A program made the position numbers and the translations under genes. Positions 44,690 to 56,600 of a DNA stretch of 64,000 bases are shown piece after piece. The notes beneath the pieces are model-generated. The model ran no database searches, was not told the DNA's origin, and was given only the letters and a program-made list of their open reading frames with translations. Each line of letters opens with the position of its first letter. Positions within the stretch are counted from its first letter, which is position 1. The DNA comes from Gavia stellata (taxonomy: Eukaryota > Chordata > Aves > Gaviiformes > Gaviidae): NCBI RefSeq assembly GCF_030936135.1, contig NC_082619.1:6513208-6577207 (forward strand), in the 5' to 3' direction.

Positions 44690-45060
44690 TGAGTAAGACA
44701 GGGTTGCTCAGTTGAGAAAAGGGGGGTCAGAGAGGGAGGAATAATTAAAGCCTTGCAAAAATATTTAAGCGAGGTAGTGAAATAGCCTCTGTTCACTCTC
44801 AATAGGATGAGTAAGGAATGAAGTAGAACTGGAACAAAGGGGTTCAGGCTGACCTTTAGGCAACATCTAAAGATGATGAAAAACCAGGAGAGATTCCTTA
44901 CAGAAATATGGAATTTGGGTCATTGATGGTTTATAAGGACAGGAGAGACAAAAGTGTCAAACATGGATTAGACAGAGTTGTCTCTGCCTTTGCACCTTGA
45001 GGGGGCAGGTAGGTTAGACGGTGTTTCAAGGTTGCTCTCCGACCCTGCTTTCTAGACTTG
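44690..45060 (+). mobile_element. Ancient decayed CR1/L3-like LINE relic
   Basis: This segment follows the order of an older CR1/L3-type 3' region in plus orientation: a GAGAAAAGGGGGGTCAGAGAG stretch, then AATAATTAAAGCCTTGCAAA, then near 44928 GGTTTATAAGGACAGGAGAG, ATGGATTAGACAG, a GGGGGCAGGTAGGTTAGACG stretch and TTGCTCTCCGACCCTGC. It is much more diverged than the other CR1 ends in this window and has lost the terminal octamer. Family assignment is by eye. Confidence 0.5.
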
Positions 45061-48000
45061 CTAGACAACATTTGGGCACAACACTGTCAATACTGGGACT
45101 GAAGTGGATGTTTATAGCCAGACATGTGCTTAACTGGTCTGCAGATCTTGCACTGCTAAAGTCAATGGCAGATATTATGAGAGCAGCCCTCCTCTTTCTT
45201 TTAATCAGTCAATAAAGTACAATAATGCAGTAAGAGTGCTGCCTAGAAGTAAGAGCTAGGATTAAGACTGGTGACATTGACTCTGCCCCCAAATCTTTAC
45301 TTGACTTTAGAAGAAGTTCTGAAACCGAATTACCTAAATAACAGACACACAGCAATGTGCTTGGTCTGTAAACCTGATTCGTTATTTGAGATGGATGAGG
45401 TCACCCTGCCATTTGCATCGCACCCATTAGGGATGGGATGCTTTATGAGCAGCCAGAAGATGAGATTGCCGCTCCCACACACCAAGACAAGATCGTGGAT
45501 TCTGCGGTGCTACGCAAAGGTGGATTCTGCTGCCTGAGATCGTCGTCGGCTCTGTTATTGGTGGGTTTCACCCCAAATTCTGCCACTGATTCCTATGGCC
45601 CTTGTAAAATCACTTCACTTCTCCCACTTTACAGATTGGAGGTGCATTATAAAGCACAGCACGGCCGGCTCCTGGGCTGGGCTGCACTTTGGCAACACTA
45701 TCTGGGCTGAAAGTAATGTCATTGCTCTGCATTTGCAATAGATTTTTGCTCAGTGTGGTAATGCACCACGGGTAAATTCCACAATTTTGTTGCGATGACT
45801 GTTAATCGGGTCTGCGTTTTTCCAGGGGAATAATTGTTTAAACAAGAAGGAGCAGGTTCCTCCCCACTTGCTATTTAGCCTCTAGGATGTCAACAGAAAA
45901 CAAGTCCCAAGTGGCAGAGGCCATAGCACAAGCCAAGCAAACGTAGCAAGGTCTCTGCCCCGCTTCCAGGGAGGACAATTTGTTCTGGTAGAAATGTACT
46001 GACCTTAGCGGGGGTTCGTTTTGATTTACGCTGGGGTGATCTGGAGGAAAATATGAGTTCCAGCCTCTAAAGCCATTCCACCTTAATGTAAAATAAATAA
46101 AGAAAAGCTTTGAAATCTGATGAGAACGAAGCCAATGGAAGAGAATCTGGAGAACTGTACTGTAGAAGACACCCTCGCTATAAAAAGTGACTTTTGATAA
46201 TTGCTGGAAAAGTGCCGGAGTGTATTTTGGGAGAGATGGAAAAAAAAAGTAAAAATTAATCTATGACCTAATGTTTCTGGAACCCATCCACCAACCTGGG
46301 TGCCCTGTGGCTGTTTAATTTTTTTATCTGCCTTTCCAACAGGCATTTCACAATCTAGATTGTTTTGTGTGCGAAGCAGAAAGAGCAAGGCTGAGCCCTT
46401 CCAAGGGCCCTCTCTGGTCTCTGCCTTGAATGGCTCTTATTCAGGCGAAGAGCAGATAACACCTCTGCAGCCAGTTCATCATCGACTGTAACAGCCTGAA
46501 CACCTCATTGGAATGGAGCCATGAAGAAGGGCGATAATTAAATTGAGATGTAATGAGATGGATGGTCTGTAGTTTTACTGCTACTACTCTAACTGCTATT
46601 GCCTCTATTGTAAAACAGCAATAAAAGAAGAAAAATTCCAAAGGCAAAGCATGAGTAATGAGTAAATGCAGTTATTTATGCTAGCATATGTCATTTCTGC
46701 TACGTTTTAATATATAAATATATCTGAGATGATTCTGTGAAGTCTGTGTCTCGATGAAGTTTCCTAGACCTGTTTTCCCCGTGGGGAATGATGCTGTGAT
46801 CTCTCGGCTCCTACCGGGAAATGCTGCTGCCTCTGTGCGGTATGTGGCGCAGGATCATGATCTGAGTCTCTCGAGGACAAAAAATGAAGCAGGATTAGCA
46901 GTAAGATGTAAGTGGTAAGAGATAAAGTAATTAACCACTGGATCAAGAGTTCATGTAGCGCGAGGTATTTTTGCCAGTTTACCAGACAAGTCTTCTCTTC
47001 GAACAATTATAAATGAACCCAAAGTTATTGGATTAATGTAGGAATTAATATTTTTTCTTGCTGGACTGGGCTTAGCAAGAAGCTGGTCTAGATGATGATT
47101 ACATTTGCTTCTGGACGTAAAATCAATGTGACTCTATGAGGCACTTACTGCACGCTGGATTGCAAAGCCATCTGCAATTTGGGGAGGTCGATGCACTTTT
47201 AGAAAAAAAATAACTTGTGCACTTTTGCTTTCAAAACTTTAAGCCGTCTGACTTCTGTTGGCCAAGAAATATCTATAAACTGCTGGTCCAAGTAACTACC
47301 TTGTCTATAACCTACTGGTCCAAATACCTGCTTCTCTGCTGTCCGAGGACCCTGTTTGGAGGAGGGAGAGTGACCCACCCTGGGTGCCCGGTGGCTGTGA
47401 CCGCTCTCGCCCTCTTTGCCCTGGAAAAGGACACGCATCTCCCTAACACATTCCTGCTATAGGATGAGGACGGTGCTTGAATTCATCCCATGGGATAGAC
47501 GTTTCTACCATCGCATCTGTGCTCTGAACCAGCCTCAGCCCCTCGTGATATTGCTTTGCAGAGTTCTCTCAAGGGGAAACTCTGCCTTAGGGTTAGGGGC
47601 GTAACGAGGCTGATGGGGTTTTGGTGCACGGGGTGACACGAAGCATCTTTAACGCCTGGTGCCGGGGCTGCACTGCTCTGTGATTCCCGTGGGGCTGGGG
47701 GACACTGGGACCATCCAGCTGAATTTGTGGCAAGCCTCTCGGTGGTGCTAGGCTTCGGGACCTGATCCCTAGACATCTGTAAGCGTTCGGTCCGGACATG
47801 TGCGGAGATAGTTTGGAGCATGAATCTTTACCTTGTAACCTCCCGGCCTCCCCCGTCACGCCCTTTCGGCTCAGACTCTAGCTCTGCCATGTGAGCCCAC
47901 ATTTTCCATTTGATTTTACAGCCTGGAGGGCTGTTTGTACAAGATTGGCCGGTAGGGATGTTAGCAGATTACGAATCAAAGGGAAGGAATTTGCTCCAGA

Positions 48001-51000
48001 AAATGCAATGGCAGTGATGGCTCCCACTGAAGCCTTCATCAGACGTAATTAAACAAAGCTTCATATTAGGAAAATGCTTGTACTTGCTAGCTCCCCTAGG
48101 CTGAACTGGCTCTTGTTTCCCCATCAGTTAACTCTTTCGAGGACAATTTGTGCACGAACAACCATTGAATCCCCCCCAGCAAAGCAAAGCAAGTTGCCGT
48201 CCTCAGCCCAGGCAGGGCAGCAAGTTCACCCCTCCGGTCTCCCACACGAAATGGGAGCAACAGCACCAGTTAACGCAAGACCACAGGAGCCTGAAATAGC
48301 AGGTTTCATGACACTCTTCAGCTCCGTGACACCAGTAAAGCAACAGCAGTGATGGCCATTTCGGCCACCACCAGTGGCTAAGACCATAGGGGACACAAGA
48401 CCCCAAAAGCCTAACTCTCTGTAATCCATGGAAAGCAGCCAGAGCATGAACTATTAGGTGCAAAAGTCACATTTTCCAGCTTACCGGCAGTCACAGTTTC
48501 TCTCTGCAGTTCCATGTTTTTCCCCGTTAAATGGGGGCAGTAGCTCATTGCTACAGCAAGCTGTTCTCCTCAACCGTGAGCTCAAGGGGAAGGCAGAAGC
48601 TTCAGGCGAAGCAATTTGTGTTGTGAGAGAGGCAGGAGCGCTCAGGGATGATTTATGAATGCCGTGTGCTCTCCTGGTGAACGGGATGCTCAGCATCTGC
48701 ACACCGCTGAGAGGAAAAATAAGCTGGGAGAAAACACGACATCTCAAAGTCACTCCGCAGCAAACACTTGAGGGTTGTCAGAGATGCTGCTGAGAAGCTT
48801 TTAGGGCTTCCCATTTCCCTCATCAGCCTGCAAAGTTTGAGGCTGAAAGGGTGAAGGTTGGAGGATACAGAACATCAAAAGGACAATAGCATTTACAGAA
48901 GAAGAGCAGGGACCAGAGATACTTTGGGGAGCAGGCTGGGACCAGGGTAGCCCTGGAGCATTGAAAGAAGTTGACAGGCAGTGAGAGCAAGTCCTTTTCC
49001 CTCCTGTGAAATACTTTTTTCTCTAAACATTTATTTTAAATGTGCTTATTTTTAAGGAAATCGTACTTTCCTGCCAGTGCTCCTTGCTGGTGATGGATCT
49101 GGTAGCATCAGGGTTGCTGTGGTATAGGACCGGGGCTAGGAGTTGGAGAAATAAGCAGCAATGGGCTGCAAATGTGAAGCCCAAATAAGCCCCTGGTTCG
49201 AGCTGGGGCTTGTGAGGGGGATTAGGTTATGTGACAAGAGCGGACTGGCCTTGGTAGTCCTTGGGAGGGGGTGTCTGGTCCTGCGTTCCCAGCTGAGCCC
49301 CCGTGTCCCTATTTGTGTCCCCACTGAAGGAGAGGCAGGTTGCAGGTCAGGTCATTGGTGCATGAGCAGCCAACAGAGCAGAGCAAGTCCTTAATTCATT
49401 GCAGGCTTGTCTAGGACCTCTGAGTCATTTCACCTCATCCCCCTCCACGATTCTTCTACTTTTTTGATGGTGGAAAAGCATTTTCAATCTAAGAACTACT
49501 TTGCCTTTCGCCTGAGTCTGCATGTAGCATTCCCAAGATTTTTCTATTTAATACTCACCTGGTGCTTCCTTGGAGCCAGTGGGTGAACTACAGCCCCTTT
49601 CGCATTCATCGCTGAATTTTCAAGATGTCTCAGAGGCGACGCAGCCTCCTGGCAACACCAAACATGGGGACATGTTCCATTTTCGGCGGTGCCACTGACG
49701 TACTGGGTGGTCTGGGGCAAACCGTGTAACCTCTTTGTGACTCTATTTACCAGTCTACACACCAACGAGCACAGCCTTTACCTCATCAGGGGTTGAGTGG
49801 CTTAATTATTCCCAGGCGGATGGATGCTGCATAAGCGCAAAGTGTTACGATGACTAAATCTTCCTGGAGGTGCCTCTAATATCTCTGATTAGTTTGTTTA
49901 TCCCCCAGATTCTGTACCATGGGCATGACAAAAATTACAAGAAGCATGTTTAAGCAGGGGCACGGATGCTGTGCCAGATACCTCCAGGTCAGAGGGAAAC
50001 AGATGATGGAAAACCAATTAATTTTTTTACAGCAAGAGAAATAGCTACAGGATTAAGAAACATTAATTATTTATTGAACTGCTGCCTTTGCAGGAAAAAG
50101 AGTTTATACATAACTATATCTATATATATAAAATAATCACTCGTCGTACACAAAAGGATAATAACTTTGGTAATCTGAGCTCCTGTTTTGATACTGCTCT
50201 TTTCTCAGAGGTCAATTAAAATAATAAGAGCAAAAATACTTAGGAGCCTCAGGAAGAAAAACACTATCACAATCATGTCAGGGGTTTGAGTTATTGAATA
50301 TTTAGCCCATGGTACATGGAGGCCTGGTTCTGGTCTCCCTGGTACGAATTGCTGTACTTCTGTCTGTCCCAGTAAAGTGAATTTATTTTAGCTGTGGATC
50401 TGCCCTGAGATGCAGGTGAGCTCCAGCATCAGCGATGGGGAAGAGCTCAAGAGCCGTTGAGCTACAGCAGCTTAGCAAGCTACCATCGGCCAGCTGCAAC
50501 GCAGGCACCGGCTGCACGCACCTCTGGCCCAGGGCAATTGCAGGATTAAATATCTTTGCTGAAGCCACCTTCCTGCTGGTAACGCACTCAACCTTGGTAA
50601 TTCAGTACTGCAAAAACCTGATTGCCTCTGATTCCCTGCCTGGATGTACCTTGAGATGCCACTGGTGTCTTCCACAGAGCTGTGCTGAGGACTTTGCAAT
50701 GGGGTAACTGCTCTGGTTCATGGCACATGTGAAGTCCACAAGGTCTTCTCATCGCTGGGCAAGAAATTGCATTTTTCATGGGCTTTGATTATGGGAAACT
50801 TGTTTTTGGCTTCAATGTTCTTGAGAGGTGCACCTCATTTCCCTCGCATGCATACATGGACACACAAACACTCCACTGGCATTCAAAACAAGGAAACTCA
50901 GACAAAACAACTGTTTCCTGTTTTGCCTGGAAATCAGAAAAAAACCCCAATAAACAATTTTGTACAAGCAGAGAGGTTGGAAACCGAGTGCTGTAGCTGA

Positions 51001-53657
51001 GCGAGTCTTTAGCCAGATTTGTGGAGGACACCAAGGCTCTTGCTGCAGGAGCGGTGGGATCTCCTGGTCCCCTGCGCGATGCTTTGCAGATCCTGAGCTT
51101 ACAACCCTTGTCTCCCGTCGCCCTGGGGATAAGGTCCAGGGTCGCTGGATGAGTCCTGCCTAAGTATCTGGGATAGCATTAGCTGCGCAAGGCAGATCCT
51201 TTGGGATCCCGCTGGTATCCTTGCCTGGTATATCTAGGTACAATCCTCAAAATGCAAACTCAGAGGGACACGAGAAGCAGAATATGTTTTAATGCAGCTC
51301 CAGACTGGAGTTTGCATGCACGCCCGGGGACAAGGGGCCCTCCAAGCTCCGTCACTGGCGGAGCATTTCCCATGAACGGCCCCGTCCGCAAGAGACCGAG
51401 CAGCGGAGCCACGCCGGGGCCGTCGCAGCAGCGACTGGGAACAAGGCAGAGGCGAACAGCAAGCCCATACAGGCCTCCAGCGAGCGCACCCAAGCACGTT
51501 TCATCTGCGGAGGGGCCCTCACCCATTAGGGCCTCTCAGGCTATGTGGCAAGATTTCTTTTATCAGGTGGCTGGTGGATTCGGAGGCTCTTCCCCACTGG
51601 AGCTATTCCCCATGCAGGAAAGGGATGGAAATGATGCCCCGATGAGAAATTGCAGCTGTGTCCCTTAAAGCTGGGCCTGAACTTAACCCTTGGGTCTAAA
51701 CAGCTACTGAACTTCTGGGAAGTGAAAAGGGATGTCTTGCAACATGTGCAGCCCGGGAGATTGATTGGCAATGGTATTTCACAGCTGGCTCCATCCACCG
51801 CTCAACTAGATTCCTGAGTCCCAACACCCTCCGGCTTCTCAGGGCCGGTGCAGCTCTGGCTTTTACCCCCAGCCCTCGGGCCAGGCTTCATTATTTCTTG
51901 CTGCAAGTTCCTCCTTGGATTAGGAGGTTTTTGGAGCGCAGCCTGATCTCGAACGTTTGCTGAGCCCCAGCGCGTTGTGTACGCAGCCTCGAACAGCCAG
52001 ACTAAGGTTACCTCTTCAGTCCAAACAGCGAGTCAACGGGTGGCACTTTGCATGATCGCATCCCGTGGGAGAATAGTACATCAACCAAGTTCAATGTCCA
52101 GGGCTGACCTGTTTATAGATAAATAATTCAGTCGCAGAAAACTGTTTTTGTCTCATGCAAGAGAGGAAAAATTTCCGCAGATTTCCTGGTCCGGGGACCC
52201 AGTGGGGCCACTTCAGACAGCTCAGTGCTCAGAAGAGCTCACGTCTCTGCTGAGACCTATTTGCTATGTTTTCAACCCAAAATCCCAACCTCTGCATCCT
52301 TCCTCACCGTCCTCAGCCCTGCCCACACAGCCCCTGCCACGGGCAGGAGGCTTCTCTTTCTACTGCTCTTTTACTGCCTAAAAGGGCTCAACTGATCCTC
52401 CCATTGACCCTGATTATTTTTGGCCAACAGTGGTTTTAGCAGGATCGTTTAATCCAAAAGCGACACAATCATTTGTGCAGTCACGTCAGTAATTATCAAT
52501 ACAGAACAGCAGTAATTATAAACCAGGCACAATAATTATGCACTTTCCCCTCGTGATTTGAAATGGCAGAGAACAACCGTGTTTGCTTGTTCAAGCCGAA
52601 GCCCACAGCATCTCCAGTTGTTGATGCTGAGGATGAAGGTTTGGCAGTTGGAGCAAAGCTAAACACTTCGGCTAACTTGGGAACAAACTTGGCTCCTGGA
52701 TTTTGTTCCCTGTTCTGCCACTCACCTTGGAAGTCAGGCCCACGTTTTGGCATGGCGTCTCTGACCACAGGAGCTTCGGGTTTCTTTCCGCTCCAATCAG
52801 GATGTGCAAGAGCCAAGGAAATGCCCTGAATCTCTTAATCTGGTTTTTTGGAGCCACATGGAGATGGTTTGATTTGAGCTTGGTTCAAGTTTGCGGCAAA
52901 GTTGCCAGGAGGGGTGGAGGGAGGGGGAAGATAAAACAGGAGGAACTTCCTATGGCTCTTCTCCATGAATCTTCCTATCTCTGTCTTCATTTCCCTAGCA
53001 ATTATGCAGCAACAGAGGTTTTCGTCTGAAGTTTTTTTAATCCCAGCAAGGCTTGGCCACTGCCGAGAGCGGGGCTGCCCTGAGCGTGCAAGTCCCTGAG
53101 GCCACCCGCCTGTCACCAGCTGTTGCACCTAGTCTTTGCAATTCATAGCACAAAGTCTTCCAGCAAGGGACGACGTGACCAATGTGTTTTCAAATGCGGT
53201 CACTACGAGGCAGGGAGCCCACCCATCTCCAAACCAACCGACCATGCCAAGCTCCAAACATCTCCTGCTAATGAGGTCTGGGCAAAGTCCACCCCGTGCA
53301 GTTTGCCATGGCCAACAAAAAATCCAACAAGAAGCGTTTTGTATCACCATGAGGCTGCTCTGGGTTATCCCAACAGCCACATAGGGAAGTCACAAGACTC
53401 CCATTGGACTTTCGGGGGGGAAAAGGGGAGAGACCAGGAAGGCTGTGTCCCATGAGAACAAGCAGGTAAATGTCAAACTATTTTTTCTGCCTACTGAGAA
53501 GGATTAATTTCCTAGGTTTCCCCTGCAGGGAGAAGCGAGTCAGTCAGAGCAGCCCTGGTCTTGATACAGTGGCACAATCCTGGGGCTTCCAAGAAAAAAG
53601 AGACAAAAGTTTGATTCATAAAAGCCTGGGGAAGGAGCAGGGGGGTGCGGGAGGAGA
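45061..53657. other. Non-coding region with candidate regulatory blocks
   Basis: No gene is recognised. It contains possible old repeat remnants near 45.1 and 46.0 kb and AT-rich blocks with homeodomain-type words at 46.43-46.77, 49.78-50.30 and 52.42-52.56 kb. Confidence 0.45.
45095..45165. repeat. Possible old dispersed-repeat remnant
   Basis: It contains GACATGTGCTTAACT close to AAGTCAATGGCAG. This word combination resembles old amniote interspersed repeats, and a related GACATGTGCTTAAGTG occurs near 63785. Family not identified. Confidence 0.25.
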
Positions 53658-53680
53658 TGATAATAATAATAATAATAAAA
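53658..53680. repeat. (TAA)n microsatellite
   Basis: GATAATAATAATAATAATAA followed by an A run, just upstream of a candidate regulatory block at 53.7-54.3 kb. Confidence 0.9.
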
Positions 53681-56600
53681 ATGCCTGGGGGTGATTTCAT
53701 AACATTAATAGGTAATGTAGTCAATTATGTAGGCTTATTTTATTTCAGCAAAGTGCAGGTGGTGAGCTACATCTCATCGCAGGTGCTTTTCCAATTAGCT
53801 GTACGTATTCTAGGTGAATAAATGGCCGAGTGCCAAACCTCCGTGCCACTAGCAACAGACTAATCCAAACTAATCCGGAGGACTCATCTTGCTTCATGTT
53901 AAAGCACCTAGAGTCTATTTTATTTATTATCTCCTGAAAGATCTCTCCTCATCTTGGAAAAACAAGGAGGACTATTTCACATCGGAGGCCATAAATACAC
54001 TTCACTCGGCGTTCGGTAAGGGCTGGAAGACTATATCGCTGCTTAAATTCAACTGCTTATTACCATTATGTAATAGCAGATGAATATCCTGTACTGCATT
54101 TGCTAAATGTTTTCTTTTAATAATCAACTCATATCCACATAATGGGCCAGCTTATGCAATCGGCTGCCTTATGAGCTCTTCAGGGAGACATCTGTTTTTC
54201 AGCATTGTTAATTACCAGCCTCGGATCATTAAAATGTATTTATTTACTTTTGTTATTACAACTGGGCGAGCCCTATTGCTTAGGAAAGTGGCAGGCTGAT
54301 AAGACCGCCTAGTGTAGGCATGGTGTAGGCAGGAATTATATGAGATAGCCCCCCCACACACACATACCTGCATCTACCAGACACTTTGGTTTTAACGTGA
54401 AGCCTGGCTCCTCCTAAAGCGCCTGATGATGATGTAGGTATGGAGCAGACGGGCAGGAGAAATGGAGGACTACCATCCCTGGTGACATAGTTGTTCATTT
54501 TAAGTTCAACCCGAGTGAAATCCAAGACCTCATTTGCAGAAACATGTATGTTCAGCCCTGTCAGATGGATTTCATGGGGCATCATCACCAATCTTGTGAC
54601 TGCTGGAGGTCAGACGCTGGGCATCCTCGCGACAGCAGAGCAATGCTGAGGGCTCAGCAGCTCCCTGGTAATTTGACCTGAACGAAGGGCCAAAAGTGCC
54701 CAGTTTTAACCTGATGCAGGGAACTTTACAATCCACCCACATCTTTGAATATTCTTTGCCAGACCTATGGTGTTTCTTAGCAAGATCTTTGGGGAAAGGA
54801 ATTTTTTCTTTCCAGTTTTCCAAAGGGGCTGACTTACCCTATGGTGAAGAAAGATGCCGACAGAGGCTCTTGGAGGTCCTCAGGTCCCTAATTCCCATTA
54901 ATTTCACTGACAACTCAGCCCCTTACACTGTGGACTTGCACAATGTTGCTCACCAAAACCCCTTAAGTCCTCTTTCTTTTGGGGTTTACCCAAGCAGATC
55001 CCCAGCAGCTCCACCCAGCTGCACCCAATTTGCTTTGGACACTCCTGGAAGCCCCATCACTTCTTGGGGAACCCTTTAAAACAACCTCTTCAGGTTTCCG
55101 AAATGATGACCCCAGGAGCTCGCTGGGGTTGGGGGGAAGAGGAGCCTGCCAGGATGAGAGCTGCCTGACATCATCCGGATCCGGTCCAGGACCATCAGAC
55201 ACCTGCTGAGCCTCCCAGTGTAATTCCACGGCAGCTGCTGCCCTAACCCACAAGTGCACAAGCGGGAACATGAGTTGTTTGGATCGCTTGCCTCCAACAT
55301 TGTTCTCCGGAGTGTTTGAAAAAGGCCTAATGAAATGTGACTCAGAAATAACTGACAAGTGCCAGCCTCACCTTCTTATTGTTTCATCAAAATGGGAAAG
55401 ACAGTGAAGGAGAAGAGTCAACCTTCTCCATAAGATCTGCTGTCCCGACTTGCCTGCAACTTGCAGGCTGAGTGAAATGTTGACACAGGGTTGACATCTC
55501 AGCTTGATTTATGGAGAGCTTGAACAGGGGGGGTGGGGGGGGAGAGGAATTAAACATTATAAATCAATGAGTAACATCCATAACCCTGAAGTGCTTGTTG
55601 TAAACAATACAAAACACCGGCCTAATTTTTATACGTGTAATTTATGACGAGCAATTCCTTCCAAATGAGAAAATTTAAAAGGAAAAAACCGTCACTTGTT
55701 AGAATATCATTAACTCAATCAGAGGAGAACTAAGCCAGCCATTGTTCCTAATGGTGGAAAGTTTCATGGGAGCTAATTGCTCCTGTGTGGTGCCTCCTAA
55801 CGTGTTTTCATCCAGCCAAGAGGAGACGGAGAACCACGGCTGGAGGTGAGAGCGGGTGACGGGCACAGCCGGACCCTCAGTGCTGCCAAGTCCTCGGCGC
55901 AGCCCTCGCTACCACCCCACCCTGGATGGAAACCTGCTTCCAGGTGTGAAGCTGGCTTTATCCCAGCATCTCCCAGCTTCCTCTTCTCACCAGGGACTTA
56001 TTTAGAGCCTGGAGCAGAGAAATTTGGCCGGCTAATGATCCAGTCTCTTCGGCAGTGGGCAGCAAAGGTCTCAGGGCAATACCAGGTCAGCTACCTCCCA
56101 GCAAAACCTGATTACTGTGGGTAAGCGAAGGGGGTTAAACAGGTTCCCAAAGTCAGGAGTGATGCCCAGACTGATAGTCAGGGAGTATTTTGTGGCTGGA
56201 GTTGAAGCTACACCGTGCAGCTCACCAAACCCTGATCCTCTCTGCTGACATAGGTATTAAAACTCCCGTGGCGAGGAGATGGCATAAAGTCAACCCAGAA
56301 ATCCCGATGTTATTTCTGCCTGCCTTGTCGCTCACCATCAGCCAAAAATTCTCCCTCTAGTATTCCCCACCTCCGGTGCTCAAAGCTGGTAGATCAGAGC
56401 TGCAAACAGCACCGTGGAGAAACAAAACCAAACCTATTTCCCATGTTGTGCAAGCACAGAATAAGAAATGGCCCCTTCCCGTCCCGAAGATCTTGCAGTG
56501 CAAATCGGAAAGCGAGAGAGGTGAGAGAAAAGACATGTTTTTACACTGACCATCATGCCAGGCCTAAGCCAGAGGCAGATGCCCAGGCAGTTACTCTCCC

